A stretch of DNA of 64,000 bases, from positions 124,001 through 188,000 of the forward strand of contig JALLLS010000008.1 in the NCBI GenBank assembly GCA_025094145.1, written 5' to 3'. Under the pieces are notes generated by a model that did not search any database, was not told the origin of the DNA, and worked only from the letters and a program-made list of their open reading frames with translations. The stretch comes from Spinellus fusiger (Eukaryota; Mucoromycota; Mucoromycetes; Mucorales; Phycomycetaceae). A program made the position numbers and the translations under genes. Of this stretch, positions 44,510 through 58,027 are shown one piece after another (position 1 is the stretch's first letter; each line of letters starts with the position of its first letter).

Positions 44510-47500
44510 TTAAGAGGATGTATGTTTATTTCTTCTTTGGAGAGGAGAGGTAAAGTCTAGGAAACGATATCGAAGATGTTTAAATCTACGCAGATCACTA
44601 GGATTTGTTGTTGATGGAGAATTGGGCGAGATGGCACCATTGCGCTGTGACTTTGTAGGACTTGTCTGTTGGCTGTCTATGGCTGACTTTTGACTAAGTA
44701 TTGTATCTTCATTCTTTGAAGAGGTACTTGTTAAAGAAAGCTGAAAACTTGTAACACTGGGTGGCAAAGAGGGAAGACGGCTAAGTCGACTCTTTTGGCT
44801 ACTGCTTGAGGTTATGCTTGTGGGTGCTTTTTGCTCTAAAGTTGAACTTCGACTTAACAGATTAAGTTTACCAAGTTTCTGTTGGAGTTGATGTTAGTGT
44901 CTATAGAAGTTCCTAAAGAATAGCCAACATGGAAAACAACGCTTACTTTTTTCTTTTCGGGGGATCGTTGGCCACTCACTGTTGATTGGGAAGAGTATTT
45001 GGAGGAAGTAAAGGAGGAGGCAGCTCTATCAGTGGAGGCATTGTAGGTATTGGGTTGCATCTTCTGCTTATGTGTACTGATATTGCTGAATCTCTCGGCT
45101 ATCTTTCCAAACAATAAACTTGGTGCACGAGTAATCTTATAGCTTTCTTTTTCTGTCATTGATTTCTCATTATAAGATGAGTTGTCTTGATTGTCTGTGG
45201 CTTTATTCTTCTCAGTACGAGCTTCTTTTGCTTTCCCATCTAAAGTGTTGAAGTCGGAAAAAGAATCAACTGGGATGTTTTGTGTACGCTGAAAGGTAGG
45301 TGGCAAGACTTGACGATGGACCGCCTTTTTGTCTTTGCCAGAATTACCAAAAAAACGAATAGGTAAAGAAGGTTTACGTTGAACACTGTTCATCATAGAG
45401 TCCCCATGGATCCGGCCTTGGGGGCTGTTTGTAGTCGATGGAGTACAGCTGCTTGAGTGAATAGGGTAAGGAGAAGTCAATATAGAGGAAGATGTAGAGC
45501 AGCGCCGAGAGTTATCTTCTGTTTGGCGAAAAGAACGGATAGAAGGGGCTTTTGGAATATAAGAGCGTAGACGCCAACTGTTGAATGTATTTGAGTTTTC
45601 CACCTGAGCCTTATATCTTGCTTTGAGAAGAGGTGTGGTGCAAATGTCTTCAAATCTATTGTCGATGGCCTGTCGATTGTGATTATAGTGGCCTGTTTTT
45701 AAACTTCCCCACTTTGATGTATTGCTGTGCACTCTTTCTTGTGAATCATAAATACTAGAGTGAGATGTTGTACTGGCATTGTCCATGGGTGATAAGGGTG
45801 TCATGTCTCTTGATATTCTTACATTCTCCAATAAAGAAGGGTAAGATGAAGCACTTGTAAGACTGGAATACGACACTGCGCTATGAAGAGTGGTTTCATC
45901 GTGATTCTTTGATCTCTCTAGATCAAATGAAGAGATAAAAAGATGCTCAAGATCATTTTCTCTCATTTTTTCATAATTGTTATTGGAGTTTTCAATAGCT
46001 TTGCTCAATTCTTCTAGCCAAACAGAACGTTCTTGATCGCACAATGCTCCAAATTCAATGGTATCTCTATCGTTGCAGAGTGTCCAACCATGGAACATTA
46101 GATCTATTGTATCCAGAAAAAGAAATGAGGTCAGTACAAAATACAACTAGACAAAAGCAATACTCACTATTGGTTTCTAGTACAAATCCACGTAAAGGAA
46201 ACCAATGTCTTGGTTGATAGCGCTTATTTCTCTTTCCTTTAACGATGATCATGTAACTATTGAATAGGGCACATCCAAGTCGCTTCATTTTAACTCCAGT
46301 GGAACTACTTCTAACTTCTAGAGTACCAATTAGCAGACAATCACCGAGTGCACCATGCCAGCGCACAGGTATAGACTATATCATGTTAGATACACTCGAT
46401 TCTCGATTCTATTATTTTTTACCGATTCTGCATCCAAACGAGCCAAAAACAATGCAGACTTTCTTCCTGATTGAATTCTTTTCTTTTCTGAATTGACTCG
46501 AATTGCCATATCATGCATTACTTCTTGTGCTTTACAGAGTTGTTTATGCTCTATTGTATCCACAGCGGTTGCTTTTGTGATTGTCTCTAGTAGTAGTCTA
46601 TAACGCATCAATTGTTGTACAGGCTGTTATAATGAGATGAATAAAATAAGTATCTCCATGATCAATAGATGCTTCCTACCATTATCATATAGTCATACAT
46701 AGTAAACCGATTACCACGAGGTGGCATGGGGTATCTACTGTACAAATGGTCAATGGCTTTTGTAAATCCCTCCATGTTTCTGTAAGAGTTTTATAGAGAA
46801 TATAAGCACGATCATGCTCCACGCAAAACTCAATGTAAATATCAAAGCGTGGCCCCTAGTTTGAAACATGAGTTTCTTTTTCTTTTTCTACCAAGTATAC
46901 TGTAACTTACCCATTCAATAAAACACCGAGCAATAGCAAGCACATTACCAGGATAAATAACATTATCCAAGATCTCTTCTGTAGCCGAGTTGGCACTTTT
47001 AAGATCACGTAGAAACTCTACTTCAAACTGTTGTATTTGTGCACAATTGCGCATCAATAGTCGCTTATGTTCTTCGGAAATAATGCTTAGTTGCTGAATG
47101 GGTACAAGTATATTCTATGCATTACTTATGTTAAATAGACACTTGAGATACTGCCTATTGCTTACCAATACAAAATGATTAAGTTTTTTTGCATAACTCT
47201 CTTCTGTTTTGATCAATTCTTCAATAGCATTGAGCCGCTTGAGTTCTCTAGAGAACTCAATGGTTGTATCTACGGAGAGTCCAGGATTTCTATCTTTGAG
47301 TCCATTTCTTGGCTGTTCCTGTTGAGATGGCAATGTTTCCATTGAGACTGATTTCAGATTGGCAGAGTTTTTAGATTGAGAAGCAGAATTGCTCAATGTG
47401 TGGAGTGAGATGACTGGAGGTGATAGAATGCCTATGTTGTTTGTATCCAATGTTTCACTCATGGGTATATCTTCAATACTATTCAAGGGTCTCACTTTCA

Positions 47501-48773
47501 GTGAGTGTTCTGAGAGTACCAAGCTTCCCTCACGCAAGCGAGTGGATGCCTTGTTATCCACTGGATTAGTAAAAACACTTTCCACTATGTTCACTGTGCT
47601 CTCGGATGTGTCTGGACTGCTGGATGTTGCTAATCCCAAGGTATTATCAATAATCTTTAGGATAGTTTTTGAATCCACATCCAATATAAGAGATTGTCCA
47701 AATGCTTCTGGAGGAAACTCAAGACAATGATGAGCGATGGGTACAGGTGCACTGAATTCATCACTGTAGGCACTCTTAGGTAGATTGTCATTTTCTCGTG
47801 GTGTATGCATGGGTGTGCTTTCAAGTGAATCGGACTTGCTGCCCATAATGGTCTCACTGTCTGACCATTCTGATGCCTCCTTTGGAGAGGGGTCTTCAAA
47901 AGACAGAGGTTCTACCGGACTGTCTTCATAAGATGTAGGTAATGGAGAATTCCCATACTTTCCGAGACCTTGTTGATTTTTAGAGGGATGAGTAGAATCC
48001 ATAGCCATGCGCGCTTTTCTAAGGTGTGCTTCCTTTGATAGAGTATTTTTTTTCTTTATCTTGGGCTGATACGCTGGATTACAGCTTGCTACAGTAGAAG
48101 CAGAGAGTTGTGGACTATGGTTACAAGAACTGTTAACAAGGCTATATAAAGTAGGTAGAGTACTTCTAGATCCAGGAGAAGTAGATAATTGTGGGTTTGT
48201 TATGAATGGATCTGTCTTTTGTGACTCTGGCTCCAACAAAGTATTAGAGCTATTTCCATGGATGTTGATAGCCTTTAAATTCTCATGTTGATAAAGAGGA
48301 CGTTTTCCCTTACAGTTTGTTGGATCACTTTCAGATCTAAGATGTCCTACATCAGTCTCTGATTCCTTCATTTTTGTTGCCTTTTTCATGTTCATTTTGA
48401 TATTAGATTGATCGTTTTGTTTTTGTTCATACACTGTATCAGAACCTTCACGTAAATTTTGAGAGTTGGAATGTGAGTCAAGCAAACGCTTTGATACAGG
48501 TTCAGATTCTTTGCCAGAGAATGGAATAAGCCGTGATACTAGCTGTGGATCAAAGGTAATATCAATGCCATGATCTGAGAATTCAAATGCATCCATAGAT
48601 TGATAAAAAGATTCTGTTGATTGCTGTGTTTTTGAGGTGATGGAAGGGTGGAGTGTTGATACTTCTTGGTTGAAGCAAATAGAATCTCTACTTTTGTCAT
48701 TTGTTGGAGTAATAGCCTTTGTTTCTATATTTCTGGAGGTATTTTCTTGGTGGATAGCAAGGTCTTTTGTCAT
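44510..48773 (-). CDS. Rho guanine-nucleotide exchange factor (DH-PH)
   Basis: A minus-strand multi-exon gene starting at 48773 (MTKDLAIHQENTSRN). The first 500 or so residues are Ser/Thr/Asn-rich and disordered. The DH domain starts LKRLNAIEELIKTEESYAKK, continues through EEHKRLLMRNCAQIQQFEVE and reaches the conserved PVQQLMRYRLLLETITKAT. It is followed by a PH-type region (RWHGALGDCLLIGTLEV, LFNSYMIIVKGKR, HGWTLCNDRDTIEFGALCDQ, VWLEELSKAI). A Ser-rich basic tail ends KHTSS at 44510. It should activate a Rho/Cdc42 GTPase in polarity and wall growth; the target GTPase is not predictable. The upstream junction near 46680-46840 is approximate. Confidence 0.85.
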
Positions 48774-50522
48774 ATTAAATAGATATAGGTATCAACCTAG
48801 TTGATGCTATGTAATTATAGTGTATATTTGTATACTATCTTTGTGTTCAAGATGTATACTGAGATGTTATTAATGCTGTTAATATTAAGTCGTAGTATCC
48901 TATTGAAAGTTATTCACTGGATATAAATTAAAATTAGAATAAAGAGAAAGAAGAATGGAGATAGCAGAAGAATAGCGAAAGCAAGATATCTTTCTATTGA
49001 ATCTCATAGATAACGTATTTGTTCATTCATGTTTGTGGTATGAGTGGCTGACAATAGTGTAGGAATCTGTGGCTACTGTTGCTTAGTACACGAATATAAG
49101 ATACGTACAAATAAAAAAAAATATTAGTGCTAGAGTATACTGTGGTTGGAATTTGAAGCATATCAAATTTCAATATGTGTATAAAAACTAATGAAGAAAG
49201 ATATATACATACTACTTTTTAGTCTTTATTGTATTGAGGATCTATTGATGCGTGCCTTAATCCTTCAGTGGACTTGTGTGTAGAGATTATTTTACTAATG
49301 TTAATCATGATATAATGTTTAAACTTATGAACTATCAAAATCTATTACTCATATCTACTCACTATGAATGTAGTTCTACTCTTCTTACTATGTAGCAATG
49401 CATCTAGAGCTAATAAATGGTAAACATAGATGCATTTATTCTTTCTTTCATTTATTTGTAGTAAGGAGTGTAATAGCAATTTCCATGGTGCACTACCATT
49501 GAAGGTGGCTCTAGAAGAAGAGAAATTCAAGGTATGATGGCAATCATTGATATATCACAATCTTCTGTAAGTTGAATTCAATTGAAGTTGCATTGTTTTT
49601 ATCTCAGCCATAAAACACATACCAAAGCTGATCATATTATGCGTCAAAAGTCCCTACTGCCCCCTTCTTGTTTGCATCAAAATCATTATCATGTTTACTT
49701 ATCTAATTATCTAATTATTTGTTTCTCGGTACTGCGTTCCAGGCTTACACAACCTATTTATTTTTATTTTTATCTTTTTTATTTTTTATCTTATTGATTG
49801 CTCTACTTAAGACGATACATCTATTGTGTTGCAAGCCCCTAGTGTTACAAGTCTTTCTTCACCTCCCCTAAAAGATATTCCTTGAACACATCACACACAT
49901 ACTAACCCTTCATAGATGATCTGTCTATTCTTTCTGTAAGACATATGTTATTAAGGTACGGTGACGCAACCTTATACAGTTATAGTCAATTTTAGTAGTA
50001 GTTACATTGATCAGTGTGATGGAGAATGTGAATAAAATATTTAGTCAGTATTAATAAGTAGCAGGTTTTGGTTGCATGGATTAGTAGCTGATAATGCCTT
50101 GTTTGTTTTTTGTTTTTTGTTTTAATATCAAGCATCTTGTCTATCCACAATAGACAAGATGTAAGGTAAAAACAAGAGAAAGATAGGTGCTATATTATAT
50201 TGTATTGTATTTAAATAAAGAGAAAGGAATGAAGAACAATTAGAAAGAAAACAAAAAGACTATGAGTGAGATGGCAGTGGATAAGATGAAATAAATCTAT
50301 AAGAGAAATATAAAATAAAATAAAAAGATAAAATAAAAAAGGAGAAAACAGGTCAGAAAAGGGGGCCAAAAAAGGAGGTCAAAGAGAAGGTCAAAGAGGG
50401 GAGATCAAAGACAGGGGAGAGTATCTTTTTTTTCTTCCATTTCATAAAAGAAGCAGCTCCTCTTTCAAATGAGGTAAAATAGCCACTGCAAAGTAAATAA
50501 ATAAATATGCACATCGTTCTTT
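48774..50522. other. 1.7-kb intergenic region
   Basis: The RhoGEF promoter side and the 3' flank of the F-box gene. It is AT-rich with TTTTTATTTT-type runs; short frames lack motifs. No gene is supported. Confidence 0.45.
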
Positions 50523-51464
50523 TCATTTGTGCAGAGCCACCAGGTCCCAGCCTGCGTTAATTCTTGCCAATCCCTCTAACCGCATGAGACTGTCCACTAA
50601 TGTCTCGTGTTCAATGTACTGCCTTGGGTCCACTGGGCTCACTACAGTCACGCTCTCTAGCCAAGGAAAACATTCTGAAAATGAGAGTAGAGAGAGAAAG
50701 AGAGAAAAGGCCTTTGGATCTGATATAGAGAGGGTCAGATCACGAAGATGGGGAAATGCAGTCTTAACATTCTCCCAAAACATATGCTGTTGTTGGACAC
50801 TGTCTTCCTCTAGACTACCCTCCCATGGAGTGAGGGCAGTAGTGAGAGTGCTGACATTGGGAAAGGACGATGACAGAAGCCAATGTACTGGACAGGAGGG
50901 AAGATCAAGGGAATGTAGATGGGATGAACCCCTTAACATATCAAATCTCTGTGACTGATCTAGGATGCCAAATGGATCTACTGGATCTCTTATTTCATAG
51001 TCTTTCCACTGTACAGAGCCACTTTCTAATGCCTTGAGGAGCGAGAGATGCCGTTCCGCAGGTGCATAGAGATGGACGCTTTGAAGAGGAGTCTCTTTTG
51101 CTTGTTTGTACAATACCGTGGCTACCAATTCAGCACTCAATGGATTGGAGAGAACCATGGCCAGTTGGTGAGTGAATAGAGGACCTGAATTCCTCAATGA
51201 ATTTTGGATAGCGTGGTAGGATGAATCATGATGGTCGGTATCATCGACCATGATGGTATTTGTCCATAGAGAGCCATCAGCCACAAGCATCTGTAAATGG
51301 TGACAAGTACTATAGATCATCTCATAAGTACATCGGTCCTTCAAAGCCAACAGCTCAGTTAGCGAGGTTACACTCTACCTGGCAACGGAGGACAAATCGA
51401 GATGATTCTCTTGCTTGACCATCTGAAGCACAGTTAAAAGTAGTTCGTTAGGTAGACGCAGCAT
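50523..51464 (-). CDS. F-box protein
   Basis: Two exons on the minus strand with start at 51464. Exon 1 gives MLRLPNELLLTVLQMVKQEN and HLDLSSVA. Removing the intron 51310-51378 (69 nt) restores frame into STCHHLQMLVADGSLW, completing an F-box (LP.ELL...L.......DL..V......L..D..LW). Reading through instead meets an in-frame TAG, so the intron is required. The remaining 240 residues are Leu-rich with repeat-like LHSLDLPSC and LRDLTLSIS segments, possibly a degenerate leucine-rich repeat substrate-binding region, and end DLVALHK at 50523. The expected role is substrate adaptor of an SCF ubiquitin ligase; the substrate is unknown. It is divergent from the GTP cyclohydrolase gene. Confidence 0.75.
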
Positions 51465-51872
51465 AGAAGAAGAATAGAAAAAGAAGGGTAAAGAGGAAAA
51501 CAATGCTGTTGAGTTGCATGGGATTCTATAAAGAACCCCTTTTCATGTTCTAAATTGAGATTTACTTTTTCTGTTATGCTACATGCTTGTCAAATAATTA
51601 CTGACTTGTTCTAATATTTACTTATTTTAATATTTACCTTATTATCTATTCAAATTTTTACTAATCCTGTTATTTGATATTTTTTATTTCATTTGACTTT
51701 TAACGGGGCTATCGTGAGAAACTCCATTAAGCTCAGCCAATCACAGTGAAATATCAGTAATAAAAACAGAAAGAGTCATAGGTCTTATCGCGCTTAACAA
51801 TTGATCTATTATTGTTTTCCTCATTTTCATTTTCTTTTTGTTTTCATTTTCTCTTTTTTGTTTTTTTTTGGC
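51465..51872. promoter_or_regulatory. Divergent promoter region, F-box / FOL2
   Basis: A 408-bp intergenic stretch feeding two divergent genes. It includes a CCAAT box in AGCCAATCAC at about 51736 and a long T-rich leader just before the FOL2 ATG. Confidence 0.45.
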
Positions 51873-52994
51873 ATGTCACTCCATACTTCAGGACAGCTTG
51901 TTCAGCCAAAACCTTTCAGACCTCTGGGAAGCAGCCTAGTAACAACCATAGAAACAGGCGATGGAAAAGCAACTCCTGTAGACATAGACGGGTTAAGCTG
52001 GCCAAGTGAGTAGCAGCCCGGCGACTGTTGTTTATACTATATCCTAGGCAAAGGTGCTAAAGAACGCCGTGACGAATCCCCTGAAGAGAAAGAAGAGAGA
52101 CAGGAGAAATTGTCAGCAGCTGTTAAAACCATTCTCTCGTGTATTGGCGAGGATCCTGAGAGAGAAGGCCTGTTGAAGACGCCTGAGCGTTATGCAAAGG
52201 CACTCATGTTTTTCACAAAGGGATATGAAGAGGACATTAGAGGTAGAACTTCTTTATCACTGTGAGTACTGATGGAGACTGTTTTATGATTAGGTGTTCT
52301 TAATGCAGCTGTGTTTGAGGAGGGTGAGTAAAACATCCTCAATGCCAATCTATCATTAAGGGAATGCTAAATACAACACTACAGATCATGATGAGATGGT
52401 GATTGTAAAGGACGTGGACATCTTTTCTCTTTGTGAACACCATATGGTACCCTTCACAGGCAAGATAAGCATTGGCTATATTCCTAACCGCCGTGTTGTT
52501 GGATTAAGTAAGCTGGCACGGATTGCTGAGATGTTTTCTCGAAGGTAAAAGAGAAAGAACACCAGGAAAAAGACACTAAGATGCCATTAGACTGCAAGTA
52601 CAAGAAAGAATGACAAAGCAGATTGCTACTGCTCTTATGGAAATCCTCAAGCCTCAAGGTGTTGCTGTAGTGATTGAATGTTCACATTTGTGCATGTGTA
52701 TGCGGTAAGTGGAAGGAGACCAGTGATAACACAGAGCTCACGCTATGCTATACTATGCTATATTACACTACATTATACTATGCTATACTATACTACATCA
52801 CACTAAATTATGCTATGCTCTATCTAGTGGTGTACAGGTAACAGAAAATAGTAGATAGTAGATCCTGTGGGCTTGGTGTGGTTAACATTCTTCTTTAGAA
52901 ACCTGGCAGTACTACCACTACAAGCTGCATGATGGGGGCATTTCGTAACAACCCCAAAACAAGAGAGGAATTCCTTACTCTCATCAGGCGGTAG
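51873..52994 (+). CDS. GTP cyclohydrolase I
   Basis: Several exons on the plus strand. The ATG at 51873 gives [20 protein letters not shown], a short variable lead. The conserved enzyme follows: [58 protein letters not shown] (zinc Cys and His), [66 protein letters not shown] (second zinc Cys) and [20 protein letters not shown], stopping at 52992-52994. It converts GTP to dihydroneopterin triphosphate for folate and pterins in the cytosol. The metal and substrate residues are present and the length fits a eukaryotic FOL2. Introns are near 52007-52048, 52240-52290, 52325-52385, 52545-52596 and around 52700-52900. Confidence 0.95.
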
Positions 52995-53319
52995 ATAAAG
53001 GGTCTTTTGATAATACACTTTACTGCAGTAGAAATAGAAATATGCGTGATCAAATCTATACTTGTCAGCATGATGAGATAGAACTGCGATACAAGTACAA
53101 CCAAATAATCTCCTTTTTGCTATAACAATACACAACAAACACATAGGCATATATCTATACACATACACACTTTATTATTTATTATTATTATTACCATTAT
53201 TACCATTATTACCATTATCATTATTATCCATTATTGTAATGCTATATAAGGTAGCTTATAAATATTATCATGAGAAAGATAAGCATTTGTTTGGTCCATA
53301 GCCAAGGAAAATACACATT
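52995..53319. other. Convergent 3' spacer with ATT/ACC microsatellite
   Basis: The 3' flanks of FOL2 and the next minus-strand gene. A (TTATTA)/(CCATTATTA) trinucleotide run occupies about 53170-53235. Confidence 0.55.
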
Positions 53320-55550
53320 TTACAGTCTTCCTGTAGTTACTGCATGTCGACAGAGAAGCAATGCTTTCATATAGTCCCCATTTGCCTCTACAATATAGCC
53401 AGCCAATGTAGAACGCTTAATATGAGGAAGAATCTTGCACAGGTCATCCAGTGACTTCTCTATCTCTACTGATGTAGTTGCATCTGGATCTGTAGGAGAT
53501 TTAGCAATGTCAGGAGTAACAGACACAGCAACCTATTTCACATACACAGGAACACCATGAGTTATTATTGAAGGGTATGAATGAAGCATTTACCTTTGAG
53601 TTATCCCATGAATCCACAAAATGAACAGAAGAAGGACTATTCACTTGAGCACGAGCTGTCTTTCTGTTAAATGTCGCAAGCAGTCGGGTGGAGATAGACA
53701 TCTTTGGCTCTTCTTCTATGCTCCCTGAAGAAACGCTTGAACTATCTTTGCTTAAATCTCTCTCTGATAAAGACAGAGCCTTGTAGGGCTATAAAGGAGA
53801 CTGTGTGAGTGAATATTTCCACAGTAGACTACCTACAGAATGAGGTCGCTGTGTTTTCCCCTCTTGAATACTTGAGGAGGAGCGATAGGTGAAGCTCTGA
53901 CTGTGGTGGGGTACTATGGGTTTGCCTGGACGATCAATGTGTTCATAGGACTTTATGTCTGGACTACTAGCACGATGAGTGGAATTCATAAAGGCAAGAG
54001 ATTGGTTTGGTAACAAGGCATGTGCAACAGACAAAATATCTGTGGGTACTGCTGTGGTGGGTGAGGTTGCTTTTAACTGACTCGGTGAATCCAATACTCC
54101 ACTGGACTGTAAAAAGAGATCATCGGTCATTCCAACCTTATTCTTACGACTGCTAGGCAGCATAGCATTGAGAAGACGCTTGTGGGATTTCCTTGGCTGG
54201 TAGGATGAGGAATCTATAAAAAACGACAATGTATTCATAAGTATACGCAAATAGAAGAGAGAGAGAGAGAGAGACTCACTCTTCACTTCACGTGTAGGCT
54301 CCTTGTTAGGCTGTCGTTTGAGCCAAATGGACAGTCCACTGTTAGCCTTTGTACAGTTCACAAATGCCTTGTCTATATCAAATAATAATAATAATAAAGA
54401 GGGTATGTTCATTCAACCCGTCTTTCAAAACCACTCACTCGTCCATTACCATACGTATCCATACGAGCCTTGGACTGAGGCAATTCCATAGTCTGGTGGA
54501 ATGTTATCTGTTTGTGTCGAGGACCCTCACGAAAACTGAGTGTCAGGCAATCTGATCGACGGGACACTTTTTGAGTCTTCTTTTCAGTGGGTGCTTTTGG
54601 AATCTCTTGCTTAGCCTTAAGTTCCTTGGCACGCTGTTCCAAAAGATCAGATAAGCCATCTACTTCATTCTCTCCCTTCTCTTCGAATATACTCTGAAAG
54701 GTCTTTAGAGAGGTCAGTATATCATTGCCTCCTTCATCTCTCCATGAAATTCTGTAATCGTCCGATCTTCTATTGCTTTTCTTGTTTTCAGGTTCTTCAG
54801 ATAGAGTCTTGGTGCTTTCATTCTCTTGGGAATGTGACTGAAGATTCACACCATAAATACTGTCCTGTAATGCATACGTTATCTTGGGTATTTTGCGATC
54901 AATGGCAGCAATGTCTGGGCGTTTGCGTGTGATTGAAGAAAGAGTCTTAGCTGCAGGTTGAGGAATGAGTTGAGGACTAGACACAGAGGTTTTTGTAGCA
55001 TATATGGTATTATTGTTGACGGATAATGAGGATCTGGAGCGATGAATTGAGATGGGAGATAGAGTTTTTGAAGCTGAAGAAACAAGCACAGAATTGGATC
55101 GCATGGGTACAGGTGTCTGTCCAGCTAGTTTTGTCTTTAGCTCTATACGTCGTCTTTGGCGTTTACACTTGTAGCAGGGACATTCTTGTGATCCATTGCA
55201 TGTAGTGGGCGTTGTGGGTGTTGTAGGGCTAGTCACAAATGGAGTCTTTTTTGTCTGAGAGCCAATAATAGTACTAAGGTAGCTATCAGAAGTAGGTGAA
55301 GTAGGTGAAGTAGGTGAAGAGTGTCTAAAGAATAGGACAGTTAGATAAACTGTAGCCGAACTATCTAATCTTCAATTGCTTACATATTTATGCTTGGAGG
55401 TGTCATACGCTTAGGACTGGAAGAAAGTGTGCTTGAGGCCGGGAGAAGGTGTGTGGGGATGTCATCAATCTCGATCTTTGTAGAATCGCCATGACCTCCA
55501 GATTGGTGAGTCACTAAGAATGGAGTATTTGTAAATAGACACTCCAACAT
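53320..55550 (-). CDS. Unrecognised disordered protein with CUE-like C-terminus
   Basis: A minus-strand gene of at least five exons. The likely start at 55550 gives MLECLFTNTPFLVTHQSGGH, followed by Ser/Pro/Thr-rich sequence with SPTSPTSPTS and TSPTTPTTPTT runs, a Cys-containing basic motif CPCYKCKRQRRRIELKTKLA, and further low-complexity exons. An acidic/basic helical part (LSDLLEQRAKELKAKQEI) and RRSDCLTLSFREGP come next. The last 60 residues (EIEKSLDDLCKILPHIKRST, then GYIVEANGDYMKALLLC) resemble a CUE ubiquitin-binding domain by spacing of hydrophobics. No other family is recognised. If the CUE reading is right, it may bind ubiquitin through its C-terminus; the rest gives no clue to function. 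Exon joins between 53520 and 54410 are approximate. Confidence 0.6.
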
Positions 55551-57515
55551 TTGTGCCTGTTTTATATTCTTACACTCAATCTTATTCGTAAAGTGTAGTT
55601 TCTGTGCCCAGTCTATTACAGTGAACTCTGTAAGTTACCCCCATAATTCTACATTTCTATTGTTGTGGTTGTTTACTATGTTACCATTTGTCAGAAAATT
55701 CATATCTTTAGTAATGGACATGAGATAGCTTTGGTATGAATATTTCTTTATAAGAGAAAAGATAGAAAATGAAAACCGAGTGTTTGTTTGGAATAAGTGT
55801 TAAAGATAAGCTAAGAAACGAAAAGAAATAAAAAGACAATAATTCAGTATTACTCGGTAATGTTAAAGTGATATCGGCTAAAATGCATAGCATGTCTCGA
55901 TGTACTTTACTTTAAATGGTAATATGAGCAGTACATGTTGCAACTTTTTTAAGCTCTTCTACCAAATGTTTTCTATTGTCCTTGGCTCTATTTTTACTTT
56001 TTTTTATTTTTTTTATTATTTTTGCTGTTGTGGTGTGAATGGGGTTTTCTATTTTAACATAACGATCGTCAGCTGAAAGTCAATTGGTGGGATACACCCA
56101 AACACAATGATTTCTATAGATAGTATCTTCTCGTACTGCTTCTTAATTTATCACTAGGGATGACCAGAATATTCAACAGTGTCTCAACTAGTATTAATAT
56201 CAAGTGATAAAGTAAGATGCCTTTAGACACAAGCAGTCTGTTAGTAAAGACATCAGTATGAACAGTGTCTCATAGCATGAGTAATGGCAGGGTTAACTGT
56301 TGAAAGACATGGACTTGTAGTATTTTCTTTGTTAGTTCAAATAGAAACTAATACTTTCTCATGATTTATCATTGTTTATGGTTATTGATCTTTATTTGTC
56401 TAGTTAGCCTGTTGAGCACTATTGAATTGAGTTCATTTGAACTATAAACACCAACAACGATGAACACCATGTATGCTCTTGGCCTAAATCTAAAACATGC
56501 AATGGATATAGAATCTATGGCTGAGATTGAGGCAGATAATCACACACAAATTAAAAGGTAGTTGAGCCTCTTGTAAAGTGCATTTGTGTACATTACAAAT
56601 TCTCTGCCAGACTTCTCATTGTGACATATGACTAAGTAGGGATAACAATAAATAAATGTATTTAATACACAACAAAAGTAGTTGAACCCTTGCTTTTTCA
56701 TTTCATCGCATAATAGAGGCCAAGGTCACAGACTTGAACCCAGGCAGGGTTACCAATACAAAATAGAAGGAGTGTGGGTTTTAAACAAAAGGATGAAATT
56801 AGTGAGAACCATAGACTCACTGTGGTGCTCATTTTGATATATATAAAAACACAATAGGTCACTGTGAGAGAATATTGAGGATGACAGGTGTAGTCTTGGT
56901 GGCATGGCGTTGGGGATTGGGATGGACAAAAAGGCTATACCTCTTTTTAGGTATTTGTGTATCTAGTAGAATGAAGTGATTGCACTTTTATATTGAGTAT
57001 TTTTTTTTACCATGAATAACTAAACGTGTTGTCTGTGTTTGAATACACTCACGTTTTATTATGTAGATCATGAAAGGGCATGAATAAACTGAAGGGTACA
57101 AGCTTCTTTTTTGTCTCACTTTATTATTAATAGCTGGTAGGCCACCATCTCTCCCTAACAGCTATACTTTAAAGTATAGATAAAACCAGATTATAATTGA
57201 TTCTATGGTACGTTGATGTTTTTATATATGGTATCCTAGTAGTTGTTATGATAGTTAATTTTGGGTATTTGGTGTTTGGTGTTTAGTGTTTGGACAAAGT
57301 AAGCAGTAACTTATTTGTCTTGAAGATAATTCCATTTAGTCTTACCACCCTCTGGTGCTACATTAGTTTACAGAAAGCAAGCTTGACTTTTTGAATAGTG
57401 AGCATCATTGTCGTAGGTGATGTTTTACAGATACATCTTTGATATATATATATATAAAAACCCTCCCCCATCGATTTTATTGATTAGCATTTGATGTTTT
57501 CAATTAAACTTTCTT

Positions 57516-57710
57516 ATGGATGAATATACAAAGTATAAAGCTAAAAAAAATGAAAAATCACTTGATTCCATCTATACTCAAAGGAGAGAATCCAGTCAAC
57601 AAGAAAGTATTAATGAAAAGTCTGTGCATCGGAACACTTGCCTGTCTCGGAAAATAAGCAAACTGAAAAAGAAAAATTGGCACTTTTCTACTCTACTTGG
57701 CCAGTTATGA
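57516..57710 (+). CDS. Hypothetical small basic protein (64 aa)
   Basis: A small open frame rich in Lys, Ser and Glu (MDEYTKYKAKKNEKSLDSIY...). It lies about 60 bp downstream of a TATA-like run (TATATATATATAAAAACCC at about 57452-57470). No family is recognised, no intron is needed, and the frame is short enough to arise by chance. The promoter-like context is the only support. Confidence 0.25.
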   Translation: MDEYTKYKAKKNEKSLDSIYTQRRESSQQESINEKSVHRNTCLSRKISKLKKKNWHFSTLLGQL

Positions 57711-58027
57711 TTCTGAAAGTTGATTTAGTAATTGAATAATTCCAAGGGTTAGTCATCGAAAAATAATAAAACCAAAAAGATAATCATCATAAATGAATCA
57801 ATACTTCTGAAGTTACTATCCATGATAAATATGACTTTAATAATCCATAAACACTAAAAAGAAAAAAAAGAAAAAAACTGGTCACTTCTTCAGAGAGAAA
57901 TTATCTCATTGCAAATAATTTGAGGCACACTCCATGAGTGCTTACTTTTTACTAGCGGATACTACATTGGTATGGAATCAATAAACATTTTACAAGTACT
58001 CATATGTCCTTAATATTCCCTGTCACA

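Noticed and set aside
53170..53235. A CRISPR-like or functional repeat array
   Set aside because: It is a simple ATT/ACC microsatellite without spacers.
56690..56760. A tRNA or tRNA-derived SINE (B-box-like GGTTCAAGTCT on the minus strand)
   Set aside because: No A box, cloverleaf or acceptor stem could be found around it.
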